Part shown: piece by piece, positions 34,986 to 46,483 of the stretch
How positions within the stretch are numbered: position 1 is the first letter of the stretch
Layout: every line of letters begins with the position of its first letter
NCBI RefSeq assembly: GCF_000687475.1
Contig: NC_057318.1
Location: 1,240,001-1,304,000, forward strand
Length of the DNA: 64,000 nucleotides
Reading direction: 5' to 3'
Source: Ustilaginoidea virens
Lineage: Eukaryota > Ascomycota > Sordariomycetes > Hypocreales > Clavicipitaceae
Program-made: the position numbers and the translations under genes
Notes under the pieces: generated by a model
What the model was told of the DNA's origin: nothing
Seen by the model: the letters and a program-made list of their open reading frames with translations, nothing else
Database searches by the model: none

Positions 34986-35503
34986 TTTCTGTATGATTTA
35001 AATGGGAATGCAAAAATATCTGGCACCGTATCTAACCAGAAGAAAAAGTTTGCAGGAAGGGAGGTGTGCGTGGATGGAAAATATACTCGATGAAAAGAAG
35101 ACAACATTGAAAATTACCCGAGAATGAGCCAACCAAATGCCGTCCGTGCTTGAAGTGGGCCCACCAACTTATCCGAGATTGAGATGCCACTTGGGCTGCG
35201 GGCACCAGTTTCCACTCCATTAACACTACATCATCGCTTTCCAATCATCAGCACTTCAACATTTCTCGCGCTCGTCACCAACGACAAGTATTGACGTTTT
35301 AAACACACCATCCAAAGTCGCATTTTTTTTTTCGCCCTCCTCGCTTTTCTTTTCCATCAAGGGGAAAAAACATAGCAAACAGTAATTGAGAGAGCTCCGC
35401 CCTTGAGGTACCCGGGCTACGGCACTCGCAGTGCAAGAATATATATCGATCATTGATTGACCTGAACTCGACGGCCAGTCAAGCACCCCCGTCGCCTTGA
35501 AAA
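34986..35503. promoter_or_regulatory. Divergent promoter of FCF2 and HAP5
   Basis: The 518 bp between start codons contain a CCAAT pentamer at 35241-35245, the target of the complex that Hap5 belongs to. This could allow self-control, but one pentamer is weak evidence. T- and C-rich stretches near 35320-35350 may be part of a leader. Confidence 0.45.
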
Positions 35504-36561
35504 ATGGACTCTCAGAATCAAGGTCAACAGTCTCACACACAGCCAAACCGCTCGGCTCCAGCTTATGACCCCAGCCATGGCGGCCATTATGGTACGCATC
35601 ATACCCCAAGCTTCCATTCCAACCTTCCGTGAACCTAGACTCAAGTTTTGTTCTAGGAGCTTGTGCAGCAGTTCGTCACTCGGAGTTCGAACTCTTGTTG
35701 TAGTCGTCCCTCTAACTTTGATTAGCTGGCTTCCCAAGGCTTCGCCCCGGCTGAGCTATACACTGGCCCATGGGCTAATGTTCGTACCCCGTGCCTTGGC
35801 TTGACTTGTTGTTAACTAGAACTCCTAACCTCGCAAACGGAACAGGTGCACCAAGGCTTAACCGGCCAGTATAAAGACATTCTGACAACATATTGGCAGC
35901 AAACAATCACGCATTTGGAAAGCGATACACATGATTACAAAATCCATCAACTACCCCTTGCTCGCATCAAGAAGGTGATGAAAGCTGATCCTGAAGTGAA
36001 AATGATTTCAGCCGAAGCACCGATTCTATTTGCCAAAGGCTGCGACATCTTCATCACTGAGCTCACCATGCGTGCTTGGATACATGCTGAGGAAAACAAA
36101 CGTCGCACACTTCAGCGTTCCGATATCGCGTCAGCGTTGGCGAAATCTGACATGTTTGACTTCTTGATCGACATTGTGCCTCGTGAAGAAGCCTCGTCAC
36201 ATGCCAAGAGAACTGCTGCCCAGGCCGCCGGTCCCCAGTCCGTTCCCACAGCTCCTGGGCAAACACAGATGACTGGCCAGCACACTAATCTGGGTCAGCC
36301 CAATCATGCCTCTCACCCCATGGCTCCGGACTACATGGGTGGTCACCATATTCCTACCGAACAGGATTATCGACAAAATCCCAACATGTATGCCGGTCAA
36401 GTACCTGCTGCGCCGCCCGCTCCTTATGGACAAACTCAGGCGCCAGCATCCATGTACGGGGAAATGGAAGGCATGTATCCATACTCCACCATGCAGACAC
36501 AGCAAGTAAGTGAACCTTCCAATCTCCTAGCATTGTTTTCAAAGACTAATGTCCAGAACTA
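35504..36561 (+). CDS. HAP5: CCAAT-binding complex subunit Hap5 (NF-YC)
   Basis: This is a histone-fold subunit of the CCAAT-binding factor. The model has exons 35504-35591, 35657-35670, 35726-35779, 35846-36505 and 36556-36561, 273 aa in frame. The histone fold spans [40 protein letters not shown] and [20 protein letters not shown]. The third exon encodes [18 protein letters not shown], a block conserved before the histone fold. The second exon is only 14 nt and is inferred from phase, a TTCTAG acceptor and a GTTCGT donor like that of the next intron. The C terminus is Gln/Pro/Met-rich. If the last intron (36506-36555) is kept, the protein gains 18 codons and ends at 36562. Core identity is certain; the small exon is tentative. 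Confidence 0.9.
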
Positions 36562-37001
36562 AGGCGCCAATGTCGTCTGAAGAGTTTGAATGATGATGAC
36601 CACAAGTGAATTTATGATATTGCTGTGGCTCAATTACTATTCATGCGGTCACCTGGCTGCTTTGCAGATGAGCTTTGATGGTTGAAAATTGCGGGCTCAC
36701 TAAAGAAACAATTTGGGTTGGCGGGTGGATGATTTATTTTTGTCTTCTGTTAGATCTTACTGGTGCATCTTGTTCTTCCTACTTCAGTTGTGTCTGGTAT
36801 TCCTTGTTCGTCTATTTTTGTCAAGACATTTTCACGGTCACCGTGGAAGCGTAAAGACCCAATCTATTTCATCATAGCAAACCTGGAGGATAGGTTGGAT
36901 AATGGCGCGGCTCTGCCAGGCAATTGCGGTACTGGTGTCAGTCTGGTATTGTTTACAGATTAGCACAAACCTTTTCGCTCGTAAAAGGCAACAGAACCAG
37001 C
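36562..37001. other. Convergent 3' region of HAP5 and SEC15
   Basis: No gene is seen in these 440 bp; both 3' UTRs should lie here. Confidence 0.6.
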
Positions 37002-39744
37002 TTACTTTTCTAGTAACATCGGTCCGTTTATTGCATCCACTCGCCCATACTTTTTATTACGAATGGAGATGTCGAAGAATTCCTCATGGTTGTCGGATTC
37101 CATCAAGCTGATGGTTTGTTGAAGCTCCTCAAGGTTTTCACGAAGCATTTGGCCATTCTCCAAACTGCTGACGAACTCGGTCAAGTATTGCACATCTTGC
37201 GCTAACGCAGTGACGCCATTGCTGTTTATGTGCTTGATGTCTGGAGCCAGTGGCAGGGCCTAATATCTGATCAGCTTCAAAAGGCTCGAAGTGATGCAAT
37301 GACCGGGACAGGCGAACCAGAATTTTGTTGGCAGCATGTGACAATGCATCGAAATAAATGAGCTCCTTGATCTCGCGCGGCAATCCCAAAAGGGTCGAGT
37401 TCATGATGTTGGAAAGATATCGGGTCAGCGTTTGCATATAATTGCTCGTTTCTGTGGTCACATCGGCGGCCAACCTATTTTGTGTTGTTGTAAGTCTATC
37501 ATCTCCCGACCTATCGAGAACGACAATTGAAAAATGATGGGCGCTCACCAGTCATATTCTGCCGTGTCAATGAGGTCGTCAATCTTGCTGTTGACGAGCT
37601 CAAAGATGCGCTTTTCGGCAATCTTCTTACTGTTTCGGAACTCTTCCGTAGCATTGAGCTTCAACGGACCCCCGGCTGAAGAGGAACGCGCTCGGATCAA
37701 AAGTTGCTCTAGTTCCTGACAAGCAATTTCGAAATGTTCAAGATTGATAAGAATTTGAACAATTTGACCCAGGTACTGCGATGATAATCTTTCAACGAGC
37801 GAGCGGCAAACCTTTTCGGTCAATAACTCATCGAGCGACTGCCTCGCGTGTTAGAACCACTCGGTTGATTTGACAGACGGTAATCGGTGATTGTACCTTT
37901 CGCAAGGTCTCATCAATGACTTCGGTATGCTGGAAGTGATCATCGGAGAAGAAATAGAATTGATTGAGAAAATTCCTGACGTCAATGCAGCAGAGGGGAT
38001 ACATTTGCGAGAATGGTAACACACAGGGGAACCTGGTGAGCATTGGTCAGCGCATTCGAGTTATTATGGCGATCTACTTACGCGACTTCGTCAATGGACT
38101 GGGCCTGAATAAACCAGCTGACATTGATGACTTTTTCATATTCTTCTCGAGAGTTGATGGCCATGGGCATGTAGTCGTCCGTCGATACGATCTAGGGTCA
38201 ATGTGTGAGGCATGGAAGCAATGGCGAAGAAACAAACGATTTTCTCACCTCTTGAAAGTCTTCACTAAATCGATGTTTAAGTAGCTCGGCATATTTGTCG
38301 AAAAGCGTGAGCAAGAAGGTATCAAGAGTAGATACAGGGTACCCCCAACCCTAATCGTTGATTAGTATAAGGCTCTTGTTCCTTTGCTTCAATACCTACT
38401 TCCATAGTTTGCACGAATAATGCTATGACCCCTTTGATTTTGAGCAGAACCTCGGCATTACTAATGTCATTCAATGCTCGGGCAGTAAGGTTGATTGCGG
38501 CACTGCACATTGACTCCCACAGTTCTTCGACCTATCAAAGTCAATATTGGCCAGCAAATGGTCAGAAGCTTTCCTTCTCCATCACCATGGCCAAGACGCA
38601 GAATCCTTACATCGGCGTCGGACCGCAAATGCGGTAGTCGACGTAGGGTTTCCCTCTCAATAATCGCGAATCCCGCGATGCCCTCCAACAGACTGCTCAA
38701 AGAAGACTCGTCATCAGCCAAGAGCTCAACTGAGTTTGGCAGCAAAAGGTCTTTTTGCTGCTTCCTAGTAGTCGCGTATTCGGATCGAAATCGATCGATC
38801 TGATCAAGAGCCTCGTGTATGTGCGTAGCTTCAAAAAGAGGTGTGAAGTTGACTTGTAATTCCTCGTTGTTCAACACATCAAAATCTTGGTTTTCGTCGC
38901 ATACAAGTTCGATGGAAGAGTTCAACCGAAAATTCCCCATGAATTGGTCCTCTTCAACCCTTTGTCTTTGCCGGGTCCTTCGCATTTCGGTATGGTAGAA
39001 AGCCACTTCGCCCAGAAATTGTGATGTCTCTCTGACTCGAAACAACCATGTGCTCAAGTCGGTCATGACAGCTTCGGAAATGGCCTTGCGAGAGGCAGGA
39101 ATCGATTGTTGAATGAGACCCGCTAGTCGATGCTGTGTGGCATATCGATTTTGTATGATTGGAACCAGGTGCTCGTTTTGTAAATCCTCGAGGGATTTGA
39201 GGGAGGAGTAATAGTTCTTTTGACGAACCAAATCGTGGGCAGAGTTGACGGCATGCAGTACTTTCAGCGATTCTTTCAAGGCTTCTGTTGTATCGGCAAT
39301 GTTCTGGCGAACTGCTTTGGTATTGACCAGGGCACCTTTTTGCTCAGCCAACTTCTCGGTGCTAGCTTGGATGGACTGGTTGAGCTCGAGGATTTCAGAC
39401 GTCAAGGAGACAGTGCTTTCTCGGACAAGCTGTAATTTAGAGACGGAATCAAGGAATTCTTCGTGCTTCGTCAACCCTATGCGCTCTATGTCCGCCTCGC
39501 GGTCGTATGAATACCTTGTAAGGCACTGTATTAGGATCGGCGTCCGCTTGGATGTCGCTGCATCCTTGAGTATTGGTATGAGCTGGTCAAGAAAGTCGGA
39601 ATCTGTTGAAGAAAGAATGATCTATCCTCAGTCAATCATGGTTCTCGGCGCAATCGGGCAACAGTTCAAAGTCGCGGAAAGGAAAGCCTATACCTGTGGA
39701 ATTGCAGAGGCATAGTCGTCCAAGCCTGCGTGACGTCGTGGCAT
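37002..39744 (-). CDS. SEC15: Exocyst subunit Sec15
   Basis: This is a component of the exocyst that links secretory vesicles, through Rab (Sec4-type) binding, to the plasma membrane. Nine exons (39744-39694, 39621-38611, 38531-38400, 38350-38249, 38191-38082, 38032-37897, 37838-37549, 37474-37318, 37259-37002) join in frame to 748 aa. Conserved blocks are SDSDFLDQLIPILKDA after exon 1, the coiled-coil start (TSEILELNQSIQAS), VEELWESMCSAAINL, GWGYPVSTLDTFLLTLFDKYAELL, EYDWLAADVTTETSNYMQTL and the C-terminal ISIRNKKYGRVDA. Eight introns is many for this family in ascomycetes. The stop after PMLLEK is in the normal C-terminal region. It is divergent from URC1, with 498 bp between start codons. 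Confidence 0.94.
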
Positions 39745-40242
39745 ACTGAATTGCCAGTATGGCAGGGTGATTTATGTTTATGTCTCTAAGTAAGCTGCAT
39801 TCAATTCTCCTTGAGGAAAGAAGAGCTCCAACATGGCAAGACTGCGGTTGTTGTTGTCGTCGTAGGATTGGAGGCTGCGAAGGTGCAGCAAGCTGGCGAC
39901 TATGAACAATGACGGATCCGCAATGTTACGTACCTATGTACGTACCTGTACCTACCTACATTTACAGCCTTATTATAGTCCCTTGGGGAATCCGATATCC
40001 CTTCCTCCCTGTAAAGAGTGGGTATGGTCGGTCCAGACTAACCCCTAATAAGTCACACCCGGTCAGCCCAGGTGCTGCCGTGTCGACATAAGGCGGGGTA
40101 CCAGCATCACAGTCACTTGGACGAACCAGACCATTTAATTCAGGTCATCTCTGACTCCTGAGCTCATAGTTTTCTCTCATCCTTATCACTTCCCTTGAAG
40201 CGGTGTCCTCATTCCAAGCTTACCAAGTGCCAATTTTGTAAA
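39745..40242. promoter_or_regulatory. Divergent promoter of SEC15 and URC1
   Basis: These 498 bp contain a dense TACGTACCTATGTACGTACC-like cluster at about 39928-39962. No ORF of note is present. Confidence 0.5.
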
Positions 40243-42944
40243 ATGACGGCTCCTTCTTCCTCGCTAGATTCGCATGTGTTGACCGCACTTGACCGTATTC
40301 AGCAAGATCAAGCACGAATATTGTCAACGGTCGAATCTCTGGCTGAGAAAATAGATATCACTGGTGCCCGGACAGATTCTGTTCGCCCAGAATCGGTAAT
40401 AGCTAATGACTCTCAGCACAATAGACCCTACGGCACCGACGCAACTGGAATAGAAAATGCTCAAACCACGATAGAAGGAGAAGTTCCTCAGTCATTGGCT
40501 TTCCCCGGCCTGGTCCCACGCTCCAACTTCACCTCTCGCATTGTTCTCACGTATGTACTTGATCCTGCATATAGACTGCTGCGCAGCTCTAATGTTAGGC
40601 TCGAATCGCAGCACCTATCCCAAGCAGACCGGGATCAGCCCCTTGGCAATGGATTGGGGCAATGTTGACCCCCTGAGGCGAGGCCCAGTCGTCGTCTCAC
40701 GATCTCCATCAACTATAAGACGCCGAAATGGTCCGTTTCTTTCTCGTCTCAACCGCAGGAGAGTATTGGATACTAACCGGCTGTTATTCGTGCAAAAGCC
40801 ATTGGAGGTTTGTTTCCAGACCATGCACGACTGAAGAAGATTTTGACACCGCACCTATTTCTGACACGCGTCATCTTATTTAGCTCAGTACGTCATGCCT
40901 GGTTTCACTGAATTAGTGCTGAAAAACGTATGCTCATTGACTTTTCATAGTGGAGGATCTTATTCCGTATACTATGCTCTCGCCGTCGCAAGTAAGGAGC
41001 TCGACGCGGATCATCGGTGCGTGACCTACCTTGATGTTATTCACGAAAAGGAAGGGCCTCTTACATTTGACTTTGCAGACCGGACTTTACGAACACAGAG
41101 CCTGCCGCTCAGATTGGCCCTTTTCCTCAATGGAGTGACCCGCGCAAAATTGTTGCGATGGATCCTTGGGGTCATGCGGCCCCATGGGTGTTCAAGGACA
41201 TCATGGAAAAAGAGCGCAGTAGGTTTACTCTAGTCTGTCTGTTTGCCTTCGTTAGCTAACATGTTCAGTTGACCTACGACCCACAATCGCCATCACGAAA
41301 GCCCACATGAGAGTACGACCTACCCTATCGTCTCCCAAGGCATCAAACTCACCTGCCGGCTAACGATCTCAGCTTCCCGAATTGGAGGATAGTGTCAAGA
41401 GCGGACGGCTGTATGTAACAGTTTTTTTTTTTTCCTTTTTTTTTTTTTTTTGGTGAAATTTGCGTGGCACCTGTTCTTACAAGCCGCAGCATACCCGATG
41501 GCAAGGTTTGCATCAACCACCTTGGCGAGCTTGCTGTCACCAAAATCGCAGTCGAGCCAGTAAGTTTGTAAACTAAATTGGAGTCGATTATGCATTTAAT
41601 GAGGAAAACGTACTGCAGGTTTGGTATCTCCCTGGTGTTGCCGAAAGATTTGGAATAGGTAGGGTCATTGTAGAATTGTCGAGACGTTTGCAACATTTGC
41701 TTATGATTCAACAGACGAAGCTACTCTCCGTCGATCTCTGTTTGAGCACACAGGTGGCAGCTATCCCGAGGTAAGCCCCTATTCCTGCAAAAGCCCTTGG
41801 TGTTGAGCGCTCACACGAGATAGCTGATTACTCGCGGAGACATCAAAGTCTTCTTACCTCCAATTGGTAATAATGACAAGGGAAAAAAATAGTAGTCGAG
41901 CCTCTGCTCTGACTAACACTTTGTAGGTGGATTGACGGTGTACTGTTTTGGAGATCCTGAAAAGATGTCCAACGAAAACGTCCGATTATCCTTACGAATC
42001 CATGACGAGGTAAGACATCATCTCCCACTTGACCAGCCAATCTGTTAATTGTATTAGTGCAATGGAAGTGACGTTTTCGGCTCTGATATCTGCACATGTC
42101 GCCCTTATCTCATATTTGGCATTGAAGAGGCTGTCAAAGAGGCACAAAACGGTGGAAGTGGCGTCGTGATATACTTCAGGAAAGAGGGTCGTGCGCTAGG
42201 TGAAGTTACCAAGGTACGCTCAACTCACTCCACGCCAATCCTTGGTCTGGCTTGTTCAAATCTGGCTAATTGTATCTGCAGTATTGTAAGATCAAATCAC
42301 TTGATTGTGCGCAAATTTCGTCTTGGTCATACTGATCACTTGGTTAGTGGTTTACAACGCTCGCAAACGGGGTGAAGATCGTGCTTCAGACTATTTCCTG
42401 AGGACGGAAAATATTGCTGGAGTCAAGGACATGCGTTTCCAAGCCCTCATGCCAGATATTCTACATTGGCTAGGCATCAAGAAAATCGACAGGATGTTGA
42501 GCATGAGCAAGTGCGTGTTTCTTCTGGTCCCAAAGAGAAGAGCGACTAATCAACAAGACATGCAGCATGAAGCACGACGCCATTGTTGGCCAGGGGTAAG
42601 TCCAGGACGAATGCTCGTTGGAAGGGGACCTGGAATCTGTTTTCAAAGTTAACCATATCATCAGCATCCCGATCCTGGAGCGAGTCGAGTTACCGGAAGA
42701 GCTGATCCCGGCCGATTCGAGAGTTGAAATTGATGCAAAGATCACAGCGGGTAAAAACCATGACGACGTCCCCTGTGATCCTTGTTGCTGGCTAACGAGA
42801 ACATGCTCAGGATACTTCACATCTGGTAAACGCCTCACGGCTGAAGAGCTGCAGTCGGTCCAGGGTCGTACGTGGGAAGAGTGAGTAGTTTTACCAACAA
42901 GCCGCATTTGCTCACGCTAATTATACTGCAGCATTGATCATTAA
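40243..42944 (+). CDS. URC1: Urc1-type GTP cyclohydrolase II homologue
   Basis: This protein belongs to the GTP cyclohydrolase II superfamily; Urc1 acts in the yeast URC pathway of uracil catabolism. I place 20 exons: 40243-40550, 40612-40730, 40799-40807, 40884-40887, 40951-41016, 41079-41218, 41269-41312, 41373-41410, 41490-41559, 41619-41658, 41715-41770, 41824-41866, 41927-42009, 42058-42213, 42282-42285, 42348-42510, 42566-42595, 42665-42750, 42811-42880, 42932-42944. Together they give 1542 nt and 513 aa. Markers are AMDWGNVDPLRRGPVVVSR, RRRNAIGAHGGSY, MDPWGH, the zinc cysteines C341, C352 and C354 (DECNGSDVF...DICTC) and the nucleotide-site stretch VVIYFRKEGRALGEVTK. Three micro-exons (9, 4 and 4 nt) are needed. 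The alternative is riboflavin-pathway GCH II, which is shorter and lacks the N-terminal half. Confidence 0.88.
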
Positions 42945-43591
42945 ATATCCTTCGTCCTCAATCGTTAGACAAACTATCTTGATATGCACCTAGGCTTTTT
43001 TTAACATCATTAGTGTCCAATCGTCGCTTGGTTTTGAACCAGTAAATGCAACTCTAATATATTATTTAGTTGATGCATTCGTTTCCCGTATGAATCATTT
43101 ATTTCCCTTCAATCGATGTAAAGTGAACCTCATAGCATTGGAAACCTGCGCAAGGAGAAAGCGTTTCACTACACGCGGAACTGAAAGAGGTGGCATGCCA
43201 TATCATGTGCGATCGCGGACATATGGCTCCCAAGGGATGCGAACTTGGTTCCTCGTGATACATAGTCACGGTGACGACATACAGAGTACGGAGTATAGCT
43301 GACAAAGTCAAAGAACCCGTGTCGGCGATTTTTTTGGCTTTCTTATCAATGATAAGGAGCAGACACTATGACAATAGGATCCTGGTCGGCATGGTGGTCC
43401 ACTCTCCGGGCCCCTCTTTCTCACTCACGTGATACGGAACCATAGCTGGGCTAAGCATCGGAAAAACGCTTTCACCGGACCTCCCACTTGGCTCGCTTAG
43501 ACTTGCACACAACAAATTGAAATTAATTCCACCAGCGGTTCTCTTCCAGCATCTCTGGCTTCACCAATTGTTCGCACATCAGCCTGCAATC
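42945..43591 (+). promoter_or_regulatory. Promoter region of the eS1 ribosomal protein gene
   Basis: This gap holds the URC1 3' flank and the ribosomal-protein promoter. CACGTGA at 43426-43432, about 160 bp before the ATG, is a Cbf1-type E-box often seen at such genes. A TACGGAGTA 9-mer lies at 43287. No gene is seen. Confidence 0.45.
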
Positions 43592-44636
43592 ATGGCGGTT
43601 GGAAAGTATGGGCTAGAATCACCAATACTTACGCTTGTAGCCCAGTAATTAATATTCTTTTTTTCCTTTTAGGAACAAGAGACTCTCCAAGGGCAAGAAA
43701 GGCCTTAAGAAGAAGACCGTCGATCCATTCTCCCGCAAGGACTGGTACTCGATCAAGGTTTGTGGAAGATAGGACAAGCGCTTCGCATGGTTGTTCTTTA
43801 CTGACGCATTTGAACAGGCTCCCAGCTCTTTCAGTGTGCGAGAGTGAGTTGCTACTCTGTTGTAAATCAGTGAGGGCTCCCGATTTTTTTTTCTCGCAGT
43901 GCTAACAGAACGAACAGTGTTGGCAAGACTTTAGTAAATCGAACGACTGGTCTCAAGAACGCAAACGATGCCCTGAAAGGACGAATTGTCGAGGTCTCTC
44001 TGGCAGATCTCCAAAAGGATGAGGAGCACTCGTTCCGCAAGGTCCGTCTCCGCGTGGATGAAATCCAGGGCAAGAATTGCCTGACGAACTTCCACGGCCT
44101 CGACTTCACATCCGACAAGCTCCGATCTCTTGTGCGCAAATGGCAAACTCTCATCGAGGCCAACGTCACAGTCAAGACTACCGATGACTACCTTATCCGC
44201 CTATTCGCCATTGGCTTTACCAAGCGGCGGCCCAACCAGATCAAGAAGACGACTTATGCCGCTTCGTCTCAGATCCGAGCAATTCGACGCAAGATGACAG
44301 ATATTATCCAGCGCGAAGCCTCCAGCTGCACTCTCACGCAGCTGACCTCAAAGCTGATTCCCGAGGTGATCGGACGCGAGATTGAAAAGTCGACCATCGG
44401 CATCTACCCTTTGCAGAATGTGCGTATACTAGCTGCCCAAAGAAGTGCGCAAACGGCTTGTTCCAATTGTACTTACTCACGGATATGCACAGGTCCATAT
44501 TCGCAAGGTCAAGCTCCTCAAGGCCCCAAAGTTTGACTTGGGCGCTTTGATGGCCCTTCACGGAGAATCGGGGACGGATGACCAAGGCCAGAAGGTTGAG
44601 CGTGAATTCAAGGAGAGAGTCCTGGCTGAGGTATGA
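43592..44636 (+). CDS. RPS1: 40S ribosomal protein eS1 (S1/S3a)
   Basis: This is a small-subunit ribosomal protein on the platform near the mRNA exit. Exons 43592-43605, 43673-43757, 43818-43843, 43918-44419 and 44493-44636 join to 256 aa, a normal length. The sequence is conserved throughout: [75 protein letters not shown] and [15 protein letters not shown]. The first exon has only 14 nt, as is common for ribosomal-protein genes. Intron 3 has a second AG 18 nt upstream (exon from 43900) that would add ANRTNS in frame; family conservation favours the downstream site. No snoRNA is recognisable in the introns. Confidence 0.97.
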
Positions 44637-45113
44637 GCGAGGAGGGTTGCTGCGTATAAATGCGATATCGGAGATGGATTCCCGGCGGTGATGGACAATC
44701 CCTGATATTGTTTCGGTTATTGCGGCGTAGCATTATTTCGGTCGGGGTGTGTTAATATCCCCATGAGTCTAAAGAAAAAAGTTTTTTCTCACTGCAAGTG
44801 TGCCAATTTCTTGTTACCACTGGCTGGCAGGTATGCTGCGTTTGGGGCCTATTCTAAAAACAACATGGGCTACGAACACCAAAGACTTGCAAAAATCTAC
44901 ACCAACGAGCGAGCTCATTAATCAGACTTGGGCGAATTTTTCCCTATTGATTCCTCAAGTCGGTCCACATCCATGCCAGAAGTTTCCGTCGACAGGTAGT
45001 ATGATGAGCATATTGTCCCATTATGACATCAGTCCAACCTGATTCTAGAGGCGATATACAAGTTTTGCTTGGCTTTGTCAAACATGGTGAAAACAGAACG
45101 CTTTTATATCGTC
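44637..45113. other. Convergent 3' region of eS1 and the IMO32-like gene
   Basis: No gene is seen in this 477-bp gap. Confidence 0.6.
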
Positions 45114-46483
45114 TCAGGACTCTTCGCTCTCTTGCAGGAAACGAACAACCGCTACTCGATCATTCAACGGTTAGTTTTGGCGAAAGAAAAAAAAAACCCC
45201 CCCCAGGTTGTTCCGAGGTTGTCCTCGTTGTCCTCACCTTGTCGGAATGCTTCAGGCTGTTCTGATATAAGCCAGTGCCCGGCTTCGATGTCTACAAGAC
45301 GAAACATGGGGAAAAACTGGCCAATGGCAGGCAACACATCATCCGCAACGTAGCGGCTTTTCGTGCCGCGAACAAACAGAGCCGGCTTATCGAAGCGGCG
45401 TTCTTCCGGTCGTTTGTACGGAAAGTCTCCCATGTTGGCAAGAGATTTTTCGAGAATGTCCAAAGGTATGCGAAATTTGTGGGCGCTTGCTCCTGCCGGG
45501 CGGTAAAGATTTCCCAGTAGGAATTGCCTGATGGCGAGGGACTATGATAGATCAGCCAAAAGACGCTACATCTAGGTAGAGGTATGTAGTATCCCGGGGT
45601 AGGGTCGCCGGACCGCACGTGCACGACCGTACCGGTTCGAATTCTTGCAATATCGCGTCTGCTTCGGCCAGACGAGTGACGTTGGCGTTTTGGATTTTCT
45701 TCATGCCGCGAATGTATTTGGGGAAATTGCCGTCCAGGGCTGCGTCAACTGGAGCATTGTCGACGGCCACAATGCTGGATACCGTGTCGGGAGAGCCCAA
45801 CGCAACGGCCATTGCTGTCTTGGCTCCCCTAGACGAAACGCGTCGGGAACCGGAGGAGCGGATGAGCCCGGGGTCTCGGGAAGGGGTGCAGATATCGCCA
45901 TCATCATCATCACCATTCTTGGATCAAACTCACATTGAGTGGCCGATTATCGTGACGTCGCGCAAGTCGTGGTCCTGTATAAAGGTCGCAACATCCGCTG
46001 CCATGGCATGGTAATCGTGCCGTGGGTCGTGGGGCGATTCGCCATGGTTCCTCAAGTCCTGCTCAAGTTGAACATGTGAGACGGGCGGGGGGAATCAGAG
46101 ACGATTGCAAGGGTCCGGTAGTTGCCATGAAGCAAGCGCAGCTGCTGCTCACCAATGCATACACGTGTTTTTTCAGGTCGCGCGCCAGGGCCCTGCATGA
46201 AGAGATATCATTAGCTGCCCAGACACTACGCCGAGACGCGTGAGGCCAACCTGCTGATGGCCCTGTTGTTCTTCTTGGATCCAAAGAGCCCGTGAAGGAA
46301 GAGGATTGGCGCGTCTGTTGCCGAACCTTTCGGTTGTGCTGGCTCATGCAGATCGTAAACCAAAGGTCGTGCGGCAGCAACAGGGGCATGATGTGCAGAG
46401 TGATTCCTCCAGCGCAAGGACGCCCGTATGTCCACTGCTAGGAGCCTCCGGAAGCGCGATATTGTCGGCGCGGCTATGGCCAT
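45114..46483 (-). CDS. IMO32: Mitochondrial alpha/beta hydrolase (Imo32/ABHD11-like)
   Basis: This serine-hydrolase-fold protein is related to yeast Imo32 and animal ABHD11. Six exons (46483-46251, 46192-46153, 46058-45934, 45828-45633, 45541-45238, 45151-45114) join in frame to 311 aa. LFLHGLFGSKKNNR carries the oxyanion loop. GHSMGAK contains the nucleophile Ser, with its codons split across intron 3. Acidic residues such as those in AVDNAPVDAAL follow, and DIEAGHWLISEQPEAF carries the catalytic His. The first 40 residues are basic and Ala/Arg-rich, fitting mitochondrial import. Ethanol acetyltransferase Eat1 belongs to the same fold family, so the exact activity is not settled. The last exon is only 38 nt, giving VVRFLQESEES and a stop. 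A TGA upstream of the ATG closes the frame, which supports the start. Confidence 0.9.

Noticed and set aside
35640..35720. Possible tRNA suggested by a GTTCGAACTC-like B box
   Set aside because: No matching A box or acceptor stem; the stretch is explained by HAP5 intron and exon sequence.
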